A stretch of 64,000 nucleotides of DNA from Trichoplusia ni. Its lineage: Eukaryota; Arthropoda; Insecta; Lepidoptera; Noctuidae. The notes under the pieces were generated by a model. The model saw only the letters and a list, made by a program, of their open reading frames with translations, was not told the DNA's origin and did not search any database. Each line of letters starts with the position of its first letter. Position 1 is the stretch's first letter. The DNA lies in assembly GCF_003590095.1 (NCBI RefSeq), contig NC_039491.1:3782001-3846000 (forward strand). The letters are read 5' to 3'. Positions 1 to 14,110 of this stretch are shown here, one piece after another. A program made the translations under genes and the position numbers.

Positions 1-888
1 GATACCTGATAATAAATACTTCAACCACTTCACTATTGGTAGTTTGTATGTAAATATTCCGAGTACGAAGTTAATAAATTAGATAATCGATAGGCCTAGT
101 AAATCATTAGGTAAATTATTACACTGATAAATTTAATACCTCATGATACAATACAGAGCATGGGTGTCGAGTGATTTATGCGGTGAAGCATCAACAGTCA
201 AAACAAATGAGTTTGTAGGTATATTATTTATAGTTTTCATACTCTTCTAAAGCAAAGGTAAAAAATAATTTAAAAAAGTTAATACAGAGCAATGGAAACG
301 TTGCCTTTTTGTGTCGTCTGAACTCTATACTCTAAAACCTTGCAATTGATATAGGTATTGGGATTCTTAAAGCCAGTTTTAATGAAGGTTCATAATATAT
401 GTAGTAAAAAGATTACCTGTCCAATTTAACCTATAACATTGGAGTAGCTGCTAGCATTAATATATTTGTGTAAAAAAGAAGGATAAATATGCTTAAATTT
501 TAAAACATTGCTATTTGCTAATACTTAGAGAAAAGTTGAATCCAGTATTAAGAGGCAAGTTCAATCCGTGCTCTCTCCAATCCTTTTTAATTTCATACAA
601 AGCATCGACTTGACCGCATACGATTAAAGTTTGTAAATTGCCTGAACTGAATAAAGTACTCTCACAATATTCGTTTTGAATTAGTTCCACATTTGAGATT
701 GAATTATTGAGCGATCTCAATACGAGGCCTTTCAAAATACTTTGAATAATGCGCGCACTGATCAACTAATTGGATGAAAATAATTGCATTAGCTGTCAGG
801 ACTAAAGACTAATTGAAACCAGCGTTAAAAAACAGTTAAGTGCGATTATGATCGTAACAACCGTTGCTTAAATTCAATCCTCTAATTT

Positions 889-970
889 ATAGCGGCAACA
901 GATTTACATCATCATCACGATTCATGAGGTACAATCTGGTGACAGACGGACCGACAGCGGTGCGTCAGTA
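889..970 (+). repeat. Degenerate dispersed repeat, family A
   Basis: Contains a GGCAACAGATTTACATCAT-type stretch, then a CACGATTCATGAGGTACA block and a GTGACAGACGGACCGACAG block. The same ordered blocks recur, with mismatches and in both orientations, near 6640, 13995, 14935 and 46620. This block order is widespread in lepidopteran genomes (known to me from general familiarity, not from a search). The class of transposable element is not determined. Confidence 0.6.
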
Positions 971-3900
971 AAGATATTCCATTTTTTACTCTTCAAATAC
1001 GTATACACAAATATAGGTAAAACAGATTTAGTAAAAATGTATAGTAATAGACATTAAGTTATAGAAATCCATTAAAGGATTTAGAGGACCATAAAGGAAT
1101 ATGTTCTTCTAAATCCGCCTTTATTACTTTCCATAAATCTGAAATGTTCAATGCACTCAGTAAATTTCGATTGCATTGTCACAGCCCGCGAGACCATTTG
1201 CGCCATTCAAACCAAAATGGGTTGAAAATCGGTTTAAATCGATCTTATTTTTGGAAGAAAAGTAATATTAAGGAAACATGCTGTAGATTACATCTAAACG
1301 CACCTGAGAAATAAATGACAATCGTTGTATGGGCTCCCGGAATTGCCTACCAAGCTTTGTTGTCTCTTTAATATTTCAATTTTCACACCTCATGAAATGC
1401 TAAGCTTTCACTGGATTTATTATAATGTTATTTATTAAATGTAAAGAAAATAATTAGAACTCAACTAAGGAATCAAAACCAACTTCTCGCACAAATAGTT
1501 TAACCAACGAAACTCACAGATCGAGAGTCTTACTGTGGTCTGCTGCCACCTTTTAAAGGAATATTATTACAGTCGTGAAACTTGGACAGCGCGCCATACG
1601 ATATAAAACAAGGTGTCTCTACTACAAATATTTTAAAAGCTCTTTGAGATAATGTCTAATAATCAGAATTCATTTCTAAAATCAAGTAATCGATTGATCT
1701 AAAATTTGTACAGTAACTTTAAATGATGCAATTATGAAACTTGTCGTCGAATACGCGTTAGTTAACCGTTGCATCATTTAAATATAGGTACCTAAAATTA
1801 AATACATTTAAATATAACATATTTACCCACTAAAGTAAATGTCAGTTACATTACAAAGTTAATTATTTCCGTTGACATTCGCTGAAATGGTCATTATGTC
1901 AGTTGAACACATGCAGTTAATATTAACATGCGCATAATAAACATTCGCCTAATTCATTAATGTCATCCAATGATTATGTCATTTCCCGGCAACACGAGAC
2001 GGGCGCTACACAAACATTTAATTCAAACAACCGGTCATTAATTTGTTTATTTACTGGAACAGCGTCAATTTGTACGTAATTCGCACCAAGGCTGGAATAA
2101 TTTTGCTTTTTCATTAATGTAGTTTCATCTATTATTCGTTTGACTGATAGGGGAATTTTTATGGCTTGGTTTAAGTCATTACAACATAATTCGACAGGTA
2201 AAGTAACTACGTCTTAAACTTCGACTCTATGCAAATAAAACAAATGCAGGTTGTCTTTCCAAACTGCTTTTCGTTATTGTTTCATACTTGCAATTAATTC
2301 AAAAAGTATACAGCCGAAAACACCGTTCCAACAAGTAAACAGGTAGACTTTATGTAATTTTTATAGTGGCCACAAAAGCGGCGGTCTGCAAACAAAATTA
2401 ATCTTAAAGTATAATAAATTCAGGAATATTTCATCGTAAAACTCTCTAACGACTTTGTAGCTGGGACGTAATATGCCAATACCTTTTATAAGGGCAGCAG
2501 TTTTTTCCGCTGGAATACAGAATCACTGGTTAAATACAGACTTCATACCTTAATTAGATAAACAGTAAAGTAAAAAACGTATTAATTACGGTATACAGTT
2601 CGACTCGGGACCGCGCCGCAGTATCAGCGCATGATTAGAGATTTCGGTTGGGTCAGAAACTAGTCGGGCGTTCCGATGAATCGTAAGCAAAGCTTAATAA
2701 CAGCACTTAACTAAACCCCTAGGAGAATTTTTCACAGTGTTCAGTTTTTTTCAGAAATCATCGGTTTTCTTCAAAAGTTATATACACAAAAGAATAGGTG
2801 TCATCATGTATGGTGTGTCATTTCTTTCAAATTGCGAATTTAAACCGCTTCCAAAATTGGTCACATAGACCGCTCAGAAAGTATTAATAAATCTTTCAAC
2901 GAAATTGAAAATTCAATATCAAAAGTGATACGATTTGCTTTGATGTATCAAAATCACATAAAATAAACTTCATGCAAAATTATGGAACAAATTGCAAACA
3001 TATTGCTGAATTTAACTGTGAGCTTTGAAGTAATATCCTCTAAAGCATTTAATGGCAAGTATATTTTGTAAACAAAGACGAGTTTAACAGGATTAATCAA
3101 TTTTATTTGTTTTAAAATATCAGTATTACATAACTCTTTAATAACAAACTCATTGCGACCTTGCATTAACTGACTAATTATACACAATTACAAAATAATG
3201 TTCAAACGGACATCGTAATATTAAATATATTTTTCATAAATACAATTCCAGACAACCAATTATAATAGACTGTAAAACTATTTTGGAATACTTTCATCCA
3301 AAAAATATAAAATATTAAACTAGCGTCCTGTAATTGACCTACTTCGTTTTTACTTAGTAAGGAGCTAAATAGTTTTTGTATTGCAAAATAAGTTGCAAAT
3401 GGATCTCCAATCAACCCGGAATAGTATTACTCGATATAAAAAGAGCGGGGAATTGGTATCCCACGGCTCTGAAGAAGATATAGCGACGATACGTATGAAT
3501 GAACGGGTTAACGCGGAGCAAATGCATGCCTTGCAAGCTCATGCATGTGATCACGAATTCAGAGCCAGTTAAACACGTTAGAGCACGTTTGAATTTGAAT
3601 ATTTGATGAATTTGTGGGGTACAGCCCCTTATTAGATTTTTACGTTGCCGTTGGTCACCTATCCACGGACATACCGCGTTGAAGGCGGTTTAATCTATAC
3701 CGTGGCTTAAACATAGCCACAATTCTAAATTAGTTATATTTTAATAATACATCATCTATCTAAGACAAAAATAAGTTGTTTTATAAATAATGCTTAAGAT
3801 TTATCTTATTTCTTAATATTAATACCTAGAACTGGTACTGAAATTGAACTGTCAGATATATAAAACTTTAGAATGTAAATAAACCATACATCGTAAATAC

Positions 3901-6639
3901 GACAATGTAAACAAATGCTTGCACTAAAATACAGCGGCCATTTTATATGCACGTGACGTAAATACATATATTATATGCGGAATTCGCAAGAGCATAATTT
4001 TCATTTGTTTATTTTATTTAAATTCAAATGGCAACGGCTTGCGAACACATTTTATTGCTACACTTCTAAATAGTACTTTACGAAGTACTTTGAAAACAGG
4101 ACTTTTGCGGTTTAGAAAATGATCGGTTGCAATGCTATGTATCTACTACTATGCGCCATCTCAATTTCACTAGGGTAATGGTCAAATTCGAATAAATTGC
4201 CCTACTTATAGGCATTTATAGTTTAAGGTTAAGCAAAGTTGCAAAACATTGTGCTTAGGCACATCACATCACATTATGACCATTACAAACCTTTTATATC
4301 TATTTCATTGTTATACGATATTATTACGGTTATACACTATTTAAAAGCGAGACAAACCGACTTCTAACTTATAATGATCTAACTTACATTAGTTAAAATA
4401 TAAGTGCTTTCTTAGACTGCAGCAAAGCAAAATAATTATCCGAACATTTGTCAAAATGTCGCAACTATTCAGAAGAAAGCCATTAGTTGCAAGGAAACCA
4501 TTATATTTGTTCTACTTTAAACTCAATCGTTAAATGGTTTCTTTAAGATCGAAGGACTTAAATCAGCTTTTTACACTTTTCTTCTCTATTTTACTAAAAC
4601 GGTAGTAGGTATACGGTTCAGCTTCACGTGAAGGTTCCTGAACAAAAAGCCTTTGAAGAGGTAAATAAGCTACGTTCTGAAAGAGTAATAAAGTTATATT
4701 TATATCTATCCATCCAATTATCGAACTGCCAACTCTATGCTCCAAAAGGAAAACAATATAATTACTACACCTTCTTCTACATTAAAACGTTTTAAAAATC
4801 ATTAAAGCAAACCACAGCCAGTATTCCGTTACTCCGGTCCACGGAAATTCAATCGATTATAAAACTTTTCATATTGCTGAGCTTCGGTTTAAGTTGCGAA
4901 CTAAGTACAAAAGTCATCAATGTGAGCACTCGGAAGAGTTTCAAGAATCTCCAAATCTTCATTTCGAATCGGCAACGCAAGGAGTTTTGCTGCGGAAGGA
5001 AAAAGCAAAACTATGAAATCCTTCGTACCATGATACTGGCTGCGATCCAAAGCCTTGTACCTATTTATTTACATGCATCGCTGTTTATTATTGCTAAATG
5101 AAACTGTCCGTTTACAGATGGCAACTGACGGACATGAAGCTGTTGTAAAGATACAGTTTGCGCGGCTGTCACTTCTATCGCTCCCCGTGGAGACCGATGC
5201 AAATGTTTACGGCTAGACTGCTAGAGTAAACACGACGAAGAGTTGTAACATTTCCTAGTTTCACGATTATGTTTATATAGATGTTGTTTTAAAAATACGG
5301 AAACCGACTAAGGCCGAAAACACACTTGTAAATAAAAAATAAATAAAGTACCCGCCAATGTATCGTTGATATCATAGTAAAGTGTAAATACAGTGTAAAT
5401 ACATAATATGTTCATCTAAACTAAACATAAGCAAAGTTAAACAATACTTTTCACAATGAATAGTCCAGCACTAACATAATCGGACAAATATCAATAGACC
5501 CTGATCCAAAATAAATAATCCAGTTCCATGTATCATGTTCGAAAAAGAATGTATTTTGTATTGGAATTGCCTCAATAATATAGATTCGTTCGTAGTTCTG
5601 GTCAATTTGCTAACGCCTGGCGGCTAAATTGTCTCGGCGTGGTTCCGTTTACGAAACAAAATTGATTCGATCACATCTTACGGTGGGCAATATACGAGTG
5701 CCAACGGTTTCGACCTTGTATAGTCGACAGCACGTCACTCGAGCATCACAGTTGGTATGCAGGTTACACTTTGACATTGACCTCGCCATTTTGAAAAGAT
5801 CGAGTCTTCATAATGTCACTCTTAACGTTTGCTCAATTGCATAATATAATGTTTAAAATATTATCCGTGAAAACTCATTTTGGCTCTCAATTTATGTATT
5901 TTATACACTGGTTGTAAAATGGGGTAGGGGAAAGCACTATTCAACATCGTAAATATAGAAACGTTGCATCGAAGGGAAGGAAAAATATTTACTGAAATGT
6001 AAAACTTTTCTGTAACGTAGAGGAAAAATGAACAAAACGCACTAGAAACCCGATACCGTTGTATTTCTGAATAGAAAGTACTCTAAAGCACTGTTGTACG
6101 GTACACCAGACAATGCTTCGAAAGTTCAGGAACAGCTAAATACTGAGTTGAGAAAGCAAAGTTTGTTACAAACTAAAGTTTCAACGCTTCCTACTTTTGG
6201 ATCAAACCACATTACTTGTAAAGTGCGTTGCAGTGGATGCGAAAAATCTCATTCATTTTTATTCTTCTTAGAACTTCGTAATGTAGCTCGCGGCAAACGA
6301 AATAAAAAACTTCAACATTTATAGTTGTTTTATTAAATGAAATAAACCACAAGCTTTGCACAAACAAATATTTAATTTGTCTAAGTTTTTCTACTTTTGC
6401 AATAACTGAAATGAAGAAATGCTTTAATTGCATTCATAACAACAGTCTAGACATAAGTAATAAAAGTTTATTGTAAATTTATTTACCTCAAACATTAAAC
6501 AATTCTTAAGAAAGCTACTATGCTAGAGTAGAAGAAAAATAGGAGAAAAAAAAGCAGAAAATTAATTCGTAACCGTCCTTCTGACGCAGTCGGTTAAAGC
6601 ATTTTATGTAAGAGTATAATTTACATTCTTTTACTGAGG

Positions 6640-6785
6640 TACAGCCGTCTTTCTGTCAGGTCGTCTGTTCGTCTGTCCGCCTTTCCTTCTGTCGTCTGTC
6701 CTATTTTTATGAACCGGGATAACTACACAATTGATCACGTATCTGTTGCCACTATTGCACTGGTACAACGAATACTACATATACT
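6640..6785 (-). repeat. Degenerate dispersed repeat, family A
   Basis: Reverse-orientation copy: GTCTGTTCGTCTGTCCGCC, then TTATGAACCGGGATA, then ATCTGTTGCCACTATTGCA. This is the complement of the ordered blocks seen near 889 and 46620. Confidence 0.55.
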
Positions 6786-9642
6786 AAAGAGGTTAAGCCA
6801 GGTTGTTACGGTCACAAAGTTCTTAGTGGGTGACTCGCAGTTTTTAAACACCCAAACGATTTTTTTGCCTTAGCCTATTACTTACATTATTAAATAAATA
6901 ATAACGAATCCGCCTGACGAAAGTCATTACAATAACTTTGCCGCTTTATCTTGGCACTTTTAAGTACAATCTACTATACCCTGAGTTATCCTAAAGTAGG
7001 TAAATTTTGCGTCCCAGTCAGTTCCACAGTCGTAAGTTGTAACTGTTTTAGAATAAACACTGAATTTATTACCGTAGCGAGAAATATATCACAAGTCTGG
7101 CACTTTGTTCTTTTTTTGCATATTTCGTGAGTTTCCTTTTCGTAATATTCAAATGAAAATTCTAAATTCTTATTTACGATCCTATTTATCAGTTTTGTTA
7201 TAACACGAAGTGTCGTCATAAGCAAAACAAATTGACGCAAATTTCTCCTTATTTAAAGTAAAATGGTGACAAGGCAGTGTCATATCCATTTATTAACAAT
7301 TTCGGTTGGTGACGACTAAAACTCGATTAAAAACGCGAAATATTAAGTTAAAGTGACGCGTTATAACGTATATCAATCAAAAACGGTTCATATTCGAGTT
7401 GGACTCGTGACACTGCGGGTTCTGTACAAGATTTACCAACAAAATTGGTCAACTATTTTGTGACACAAATAACTGTATATTCCAAGAAAACATTAAACCC
7501 TTTTCCGCCTGTGTTATGGTGCGCGCGGTGTACTAACGTAAAAGTATCATATAAACTCTAATTCCCCTTACTTCCTTCACTGGAAGTTCTGAATTGTACA
7601 AAAGTTTAAGCTTTTGATTAAACTAATACAAAATCTCTTTAAAAGTGTAACTGATGTAAAATGATACTTTTTAGGAAACTCCTGAGCTCGATTTATTGTT
7701 AAAGACATTTACGTTATGTTGGCAGTGCGCAGTGTGTGACAAACGTTATATGTTTCTAAGGTGTTAAAGAATTTCACGATAACAAATGTTTTGGAGTTAT
7801 AATTTTGTATTGTTAGTAGCTCAATCCGTCCTCAAAACAAAATCGAAACGACAAGCAAATTCTTAAAACAGAACAAAATCAAATGATTGATTTGAAAAGA
7901 GACTGAGGATCCATCCAAAACTAACAGAATCAAAACCTTCTTTAAACTAATTTCGTGTTAAAACAAGTGACAACGAAACTTATAGCTGTTAAAATGCGTA
8001 TTCCATTGAGATTGACTGCGTAGTGGATTCGGATCCAATTATTCAATAGCACCTGCCAATCACACTTAAGGCTGGCGTCCGACTGGTAATGATCACGACG
8101 CGATGGAACGCTTGTAACAGACAGAGAATTAACTTATTCAATATTCATTTTTTGGCTGGAAATATATTTTCTGGTTTACGGGATTTTTTGTCAGCTTGTG
8201 ACGTAATTATTTTCTTTAATTAGGATTATAGTTCGACTATTTAAAAGTTTATTTACGTGTTTGACTTTAAACATATTTTGAGGGTTTGAAAGAAATATTA
8301 AAGCAATTGTGGAAGAGGGACGACACGATACGCGATGTACATGAATGGTATAGTAAATGACCACAATCACAAATTTTATACTAATAAAAGAAGTTCGCAT
8401 CGGTACTGCTGCTTGGTTGTATTGAGCGTGCTGGTACTTTCGTTCACATATTTCGACGCCTGACAGTTCTGACGCGAACTCCATTTATTAGTATCGAACT
8501 TCACTTTTATCATCTACTTTTGCTGTTCACTATACAGGAGGTCGCGACAAAAGTTTAAAAGCATAATCACAAATGTATACACTACACATCATACAGATGA
8601 TGAATGACGAAAACCTTGGCTACTTAAAGTAGTTCGGACCTGTTGACTAGCAAACTTTTCGACTCTACGAACAATTCTCTTTAAGAATGATTAATAGCTT
8701 TCGTGAGTCAACAGAAAAATATCTCATTTACGGCGAGCCTTGTGTTTGCTTTTACTATTTCTAGATAATGTTTTTCTGAGCCCTTAAGAGTACAGTAATT
8801 ACGATACAAAGGAGAACAATTTAAGAATTTATGAAAAAGGCCATAAGTTACATAGCAGATTTAATAAAGGGAGGCTCGTAACTTTTTTCCATAAAAAGTT
8901 CCCGAAGATTCTGTATACAAAAGTTTTGGTTAACAGTTTTATTTGCTGATAAAGTTATAAAAAGCGGTATTTGCGACTTTAACCAGATTAATCTTTATGA
9001 GTCTAAAGACGGAAGTTTTCTCGCTAGTCCATAAACTATAACTTTTAAGAATATTTGTTCATAATGAAAACTAAGAGCTAGATTTTTCTGAGATAATAAA
9101 GCATAATAATGCTTACCTACACATAAAACGTGTAAATATTACAAAAATCCTCAATTTATTTGAATTTATTCTAAAATGTTAAATGGGTAAACAAAGGGAA
9201 GCTTCAAAAAGCAATAAATGGAATGAAATGGCAAAATTTCAATGACCAAGGGAGTAATAAATTTAATTTGAACAATTAAACGGAAAGAGAGCACGACTAA
9301 AGTATGCTTGGTGTGAGCACACACTCGATAAAACTCATTTGATTAATAGGACCATTCAAATGTGCCAAACAAACAACAGCGAAAATCATCGATCCCATGA
9401 TCGCAGTCCAAAATTGCTTATCAAGTTCGACACACGATAAAAATTGTACCAAATCTGTTATACCAGTAAGTCCTTCAATTTCAAAAAAATCCTCTGTAAC
9501 TCCTCGAATTCAGGAACTTACAAGTGTCTTCAATACTTCACAAGCTTAACAATACCGCTCGCCTACCTCGTTCAGAAGTCGCAATAAAAAGACAAAATAT
9601 TCCTATCTTATCTGTTAACAAAGCTTAAAGCAGTACAAGCCG

Positions 9643-9840
9643 CCGCCTTTATTGTGAGCTATTCAACAGGTGACCTGGATGCCTCTTGCACTTTTCTTTA
9701 TGGAGAGCCTACCACCATACCTTAAAATAATATTGTGTTGTGGAAGCGAGACAGAGCATTATACTTCGTAGAGTGATCTCTCTTTAACAGCGGCAGAAGT
9801 ATTACTTTAAAATGTAGCGTTATGCTCTTCTAGTGCCTTT
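9643..9840. repeat. Degenerate dispersed repeat, family C
   Basis: Shares a diverged block, GAGCCTACCACCATACC followed by TTGTGGAAGCGAGACAGAGC and a TCTCTCTTTAACAGC-like end, with copies near 20225, 23835 and 49075. The element type is not known; orientation is left undefined because no tail or promoter box is visible. Confidence 0.4.
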
Positions 9841-11166
9841 CTAAGAGTAGTTAATAACTATTTTCTTTTCTATTGTAGTCGACCGTCCTTTTACAAGAAT
9901 ATCTTGTTTGATAAAACTAAATGTATAGACCTTTAATGAAAAATCGTATTACTATTACACAGTTGCGTAGATACGTAATAAGAAATTTGCTAAAAAAGAC
10001 CTTGGGATTAAAAATAGGCTTTAAATGCATAGATCGAGGTTGCTTGCATTGATTAGGGTTACGTTCTAACTTGTATGGGCAAAAATTCATCGTATTTTCT
10101 GATCTGATATTTAACATACACCCCAATGAGGCCATTTCGGTTCAGAGCGTCAAAGTCGTAGTCCAGTTCAATCGCTACGACCGCAGACGCAGTAAAGTTA
10201 ATAACTATAAAACATTAATTAAAATAAATCTTTGTCTATTTCTGGTCAAAATTACTTCTAGATCGCTAAATCCGGCAAATCTTAGATTTTAAATACTTTT
10301 GAAGTAGACTTTTCATTCACAAATGGAATTTAGTTAAACCCTCCGATAGGCATCTGTCAGTTTATATCACATTACAATAGAGATTATGATCCTAGATTAA
10401 AGACACAGAAAGGGACTAACATTAATCTAGGCAGTCGACTCCATCTGACGCTATCTTAAATGGCAACCTGAATATTATGATCGTTCATAATTTTATTTAT
10501 ACAGACTTATTTTTGCAAGTTGTCACTGACGCGTTACGGTTTCAACTTCGTGGAATCTGTAACTTCAAATAAAAACTGTTTATGTTACCAAATAAAAGAA
10601 TCGACGAAATCGGCTCATATGCCAATGTAATGAGATCTCAAAAATAAAAAAAATACAGACGAATTGAGAACCACTTCCTAATTGAGGTCGGATGAAAATA
10701 GTTTTGCCAAAAAAAATAATAATTGAATTTTCTGCAAACTTATCACCATATGACAACTGAATGTAACTGTATTACCGAAGCCGTCAATCGCAAACAAATA
10801 AACTAAATTATTCGAAATCCGGATATAATCCATATTGGTCCCTTGGGGTTCGCACGAGTCGGCTCCGCCTGTTGCTCTCACTGAATCAATTACGTTATCC
10901 GTATTGGCGTAGACCACAGCACAATATGCTTGGCAATAGCGCGTTTCCAACAACACGAAGTCAGGATTAGGTTATGGTGAGCGCTTTGTTGGTGCGCCAG
11001 CTATTGTTTGCTAATTGACGAATATTATCGGTAGTGTCACGTTTCTGGTGTATTGTGTTATCAGTAATGTCTATAATCTACACGCATATCATAGTGGATC
11101 TTTCATTGTAAGCGTAGGGTTGGCAGAATGTAAATAAGTAACAAACTTCATTAAATTATTTTATTT

Positions 11167-11300
11167 GCCTGGCATATTGGTCTAGTGGTTAGAGACCATG
11201 AGTACTATACCCGAGGTTGCGAGTTCGAGTCCCACCCAGAAAATAATAGTGTAATGAGCACGATTATATGATATGATCATATAAATATTTATATTATGTT
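11167..11300 (+). repeat. tRNA-derived SINE head
   Basis: A box A-like TGGTCTAGTGG at 11177-11188 and a box B-like GAGTTCGAGTCCC at about 11220-11233 sit at tRNA spacing, but there is no matching acceptor stem. This is therefore a tRNA-derived SINE and not a working tRNA gene. The AT-rich body after 11240 is interrupted at 11317 by a second element. Confidence 0.65.
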
Positions 11301-11316
11301 TGTATATTAGAAATAT

Positions 11317-11688
11317 CGAGGAGCTTGTGGCTAAGCTATAACCGCATAAGTGAATCGATCACAGGTTAAGCTATGCTTGACGCGGTTGGTACGTAGATGG
11401 GTGACCATCTTTGTCATAACGAGTTCCTCCGTGTTTCGGAAGGCACGTTAAATTGTGGGTTCCTTCTGTTATTCCTACATCTTTGACAGTCGTTACAAGG
11501 TAGTCAGAAGCTTGAAAAGTCTAACAACCAGTCTAACCAAGGAGTATCGTGTTGCCCAGGTAACTGGGTTGAGGAGGTCAGATAGGCAGTCGCTCCTTGT
11601 AAAACACTGGTACTTAGCTGAAACCGGTTGGACTGGTAGCCGACCCCAACATAGTTGGGAAAGGCTAGGAGAAAAATGAAAAAAAAAA
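11317..11688 (+). mobile_element. 5S rRNA-derived SINE with target-site duplication
   Basis: The element is flanked by an identical 16-bp direct repeat, TGTATATTAGAAATAT, at 11301-11316 and 11689-11704, and it ends in an A-rich tail (about 11670-11688). Positions 11355-11410 resemble the internal promoter half of 5S rRNA: GGTTAAGCTATGCTTG (box A-like), GGTTGGTACGTAGATGGGTG (intermediate element and box C-like), then ACCAT. The 3' part (about 11500-11670, including GAGGAGGTCAGATAGGCAG and GACCCCAACATAGTTGGG) is of a kind common in lepidopteran genomes. Seen: duplication, tail and 5S-like blocks. Inferred: insertion by LINE machinery and membership of the SINE3-like group. Confidence 0.8.
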
Positions 11689-12180
11689 TGTATATTAGAA
11701 ATATATTTCTTCTTTGGCACTTATAAAATACCTTAGCTTGTGATTACATTACGATTTGTAAAATATGTGAAATATTATAAATAACGAGAACTGGTCGCTT
11801 GAGACTTTATAGAAAATAATTTATTGCTTCAAATTCCAATTATTACAGGATATACCTTCACAATTTTTTTAGCAAATTAACGCATAATTTAAAAGGCGAT
11901 TCTCGTTAATAATTTTTTATATATTATTTTTGTATAGCGACCCCTAACCCTTCAAATCATAAACCCACACAAGGATGTGTGTGTTAGTGTTTCCTGGTAA
12001 AATAATAACATTTTGTATCCCACAACACGCAACGCACGATAAGGAATATTACCGCACTTAATTACGGTCAACTATCAAAAGACGCTGGTATTTATTCACT
12101 TGGACTTTGGAGTTTCTCTCTCTCGTATTAATTATGCACGTTCCTGCTGATAAGTTGGATATTTCTACTATTTTTACTAT

Positions 12181-12270
12181 CATACAAATGTTATTACACT
12201 TGTCCTACGCGCAGATCAAACCCGCGACACTACTCGCACTCGTGATTTCAACCACTCGGCTTTACTTGTA
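12181..12270 (-). repeat. tRNA-derived SINE fragment
   Basis: Read on the minus strand, TAAAGCCGAGTGGTT (12251-12264) is a box A-like sequence and TCGCGGGTTTGATCTG is a box B-like sequence, at tRNA spacing. It belongs to the same family as the longer minus-strand copies near 19419 and 34958. Confidence 0.55.
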
Positions 12271-13994
12271 CCCAAATTATAGTAGACTTTTAACACAATC
12301 ATGTTTTGACAAATCATAAAAGATGCTTGTACGCCACGGAAGTAACGTTAATGAGTTTCCATATTTTTCGGCAATCTGTAAATAGTGCCACGATAAATTT
12401 ACTCCCTAAAATAACCCACACTAAAATATGTACGATGAATTAAATTTCGTAATTGCTGAACACTTCAGCTGTGATAACGAATTCAGATTAATATGAAAGC
12501 CCGCATGTCAGCGGCTAGCCTACAGTATTTTAAATTTCCTATCATATGATTTTATGAAACGTAAATGTGGCACAATTTTTATAACAGTAAAGCCATGTTA
12601 CATAAATACTGGCTTAAATGTGTTTCGTTAAGTTAAGTGTATAAAAAACTGTGTTTTCATTCTAGGGTATCTAGCTCAACACAAAATTTCATCAAAATCG
12701 TCCCAGCTGTTTAAGCAGCACTCACAAACTTTGTCCTTTCCATAATTATGATACGTTCCAAAACTTGTTCAAGAATTCGTCCACTCATACCGTGTGACGA
12801 ATTATTCAACATTAGTATGTAACTGGGTTGCAAGGAATAGGACATTTGTATACTATAGGTCGTAAAAGACTAAGGTCACTGGCTAACAGTAGCCCTCACC
12901 GGTTAATATCAACAAATCGTCATTCAAACGGCAGTGATTATGGCAGAGGGGTGAACCGTAATTTGTAGCGGTTTGTGCACTGTTTCCCCAATGATTACGG
13001 TTGATAACACTATTATTATTATGTTTCTGTGTGACAACTCTTTACTACCGGGAAAATGAAACCATGAATATTGTCCATCTTAATTAAAATGACTGGGTCC
13101 AAAGTTTTACCCCAGCAAATAGAATTTTATTTGGCACATACCAAATTAATCCGTAGACACAGAGTATTAAAGTTTGACATAATTGCACACATCACCCTAT
13201 TTGAATTCTGCAGGACCCAGGAGGGATTTGAGACCGCTAAATCAAACATAAAATCAAATAACGGGGATACATGGCCAACTTTAAATAAATCGTAATGTAT
13301 ATAAATTAGACGTCACGTTGTTTGTCCGTGATATACTCCTAAACTACTAAGACGATTTATATTCAATTTCCACAACGCATGCAATTTGTTTTTGCTTGAA
13401 AGATAAGATACTTCATCTACTTAATTTTTATATGTTTGCTTGCATTGTTATCATCAACTTTAAGGAGGTACAAATCAACATTTGACAATCAACCTTTATT
13501 CAATACGACCGAACATGATTATGATTATAATAGTTTGGTTATAACATTTATATACCTAGTAATTCTCATTCATAATTGGAACAACTTTCATTGCACTCAA
13601 AAAGGTTGTCCTCTATATAGTGAGTCAATCAGTCTATTACGAAGCCACGCAAAACAATATATTCGAGATCTAATTTGGATTACAAGAACACCAACTACGT
13701 CAAACCTCTCCCATTTCGACTCAAATAGGTTTACATTACGTCTTATTGGGAACAAAATTAGATAAGTAACAATGCTTTTTATGTATATGAGACCTTCGTA
13801 GTCTGCTTTATCCTTCTATAGGCAATTAAGAATGACAATAGTGCCCATCTAATGGAATACTTTTAAAAATAAGCCTAATATTTTGCAGTTTATCAACGTA
13901 AGCGTAGGTATGGTATATTATATACAGTGTGTACTGTATTGTTTATATTCCGCGAATATTATTGTTCTATAAAGTTTAATATTATACCCAGCAT

Positions 13995-14110
13995 AATTAA
14001 CTCTATTACTGATGCTGTCTGTTCGTCAGTCATCTCGTGAACCGTTATACTTAGGCATTTGAAATTAGCACAGAAAATGTATTTATAACATGATAACCTA
14101 TGTTATGTTG
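13995..14110 (-). repeat. Degenerate dispersed repeat, family A
   Basis: Reverse-orientation copy with GATGCTGTCTGTTCGTCAG, TCTCGTGAACCGTTATA and TTGAAATTAGCACAGAAAATG in the order expected for the complement of family A. Confidence 0.5.

Larger units (their letters stand above)
1..11166. other. Intergenic or upstream non-coding DNA, no gene recognised
   Basis: AT-rich sequence in which every open frame is under 100 codons and none shows a known motif, codon bias or a convincing set of splice sites. It holds two copies of a degenerate dispersed repeat (listed separately, near 889 and 6640) and a member of another repeat family near 9643. A more GC-rich patch at about 2600-2690 stands out but carries no recognisable exon. 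Because the first coding exon of the tachykinin receptor begins at a splice acceptor at 32629, its untranslated first exon may lie somewhere in the left 32 kb; I could not place it. Confidence 0.6.

Noticed and set aside
2595..2690. Promoter or untranslated first exon of the receptor in a GC-richer patch
   Set aside because: A TATA-like motif lies upstream and composition differs, but no link to the receptor can be shown from sequence alone.
3381..3572. 63-codon frame with a protein-like second half
   Set aside because: No recognisable family and no convincing upstream or downstream exon; includes palindromic GCATGC/TGATCA-type sequence. Not strong enough to call.
10678..10956. Minus-strand 92-codon frame with mixed composition
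   Set aside because: Part looks protein-like but no motif, no splice partners and no start context support it.
11167..11240. Functional tRNA gene
   Set aside because: Box A and box B are present, but no acceptor stem can be paired and no discriminator end fits; it is a SINE head.
13436..13765. 109-codon plus-strand frame
   Set aside because: AT-rich composition, no motif, no splice context, no neighbouring exon; compatible with chance.
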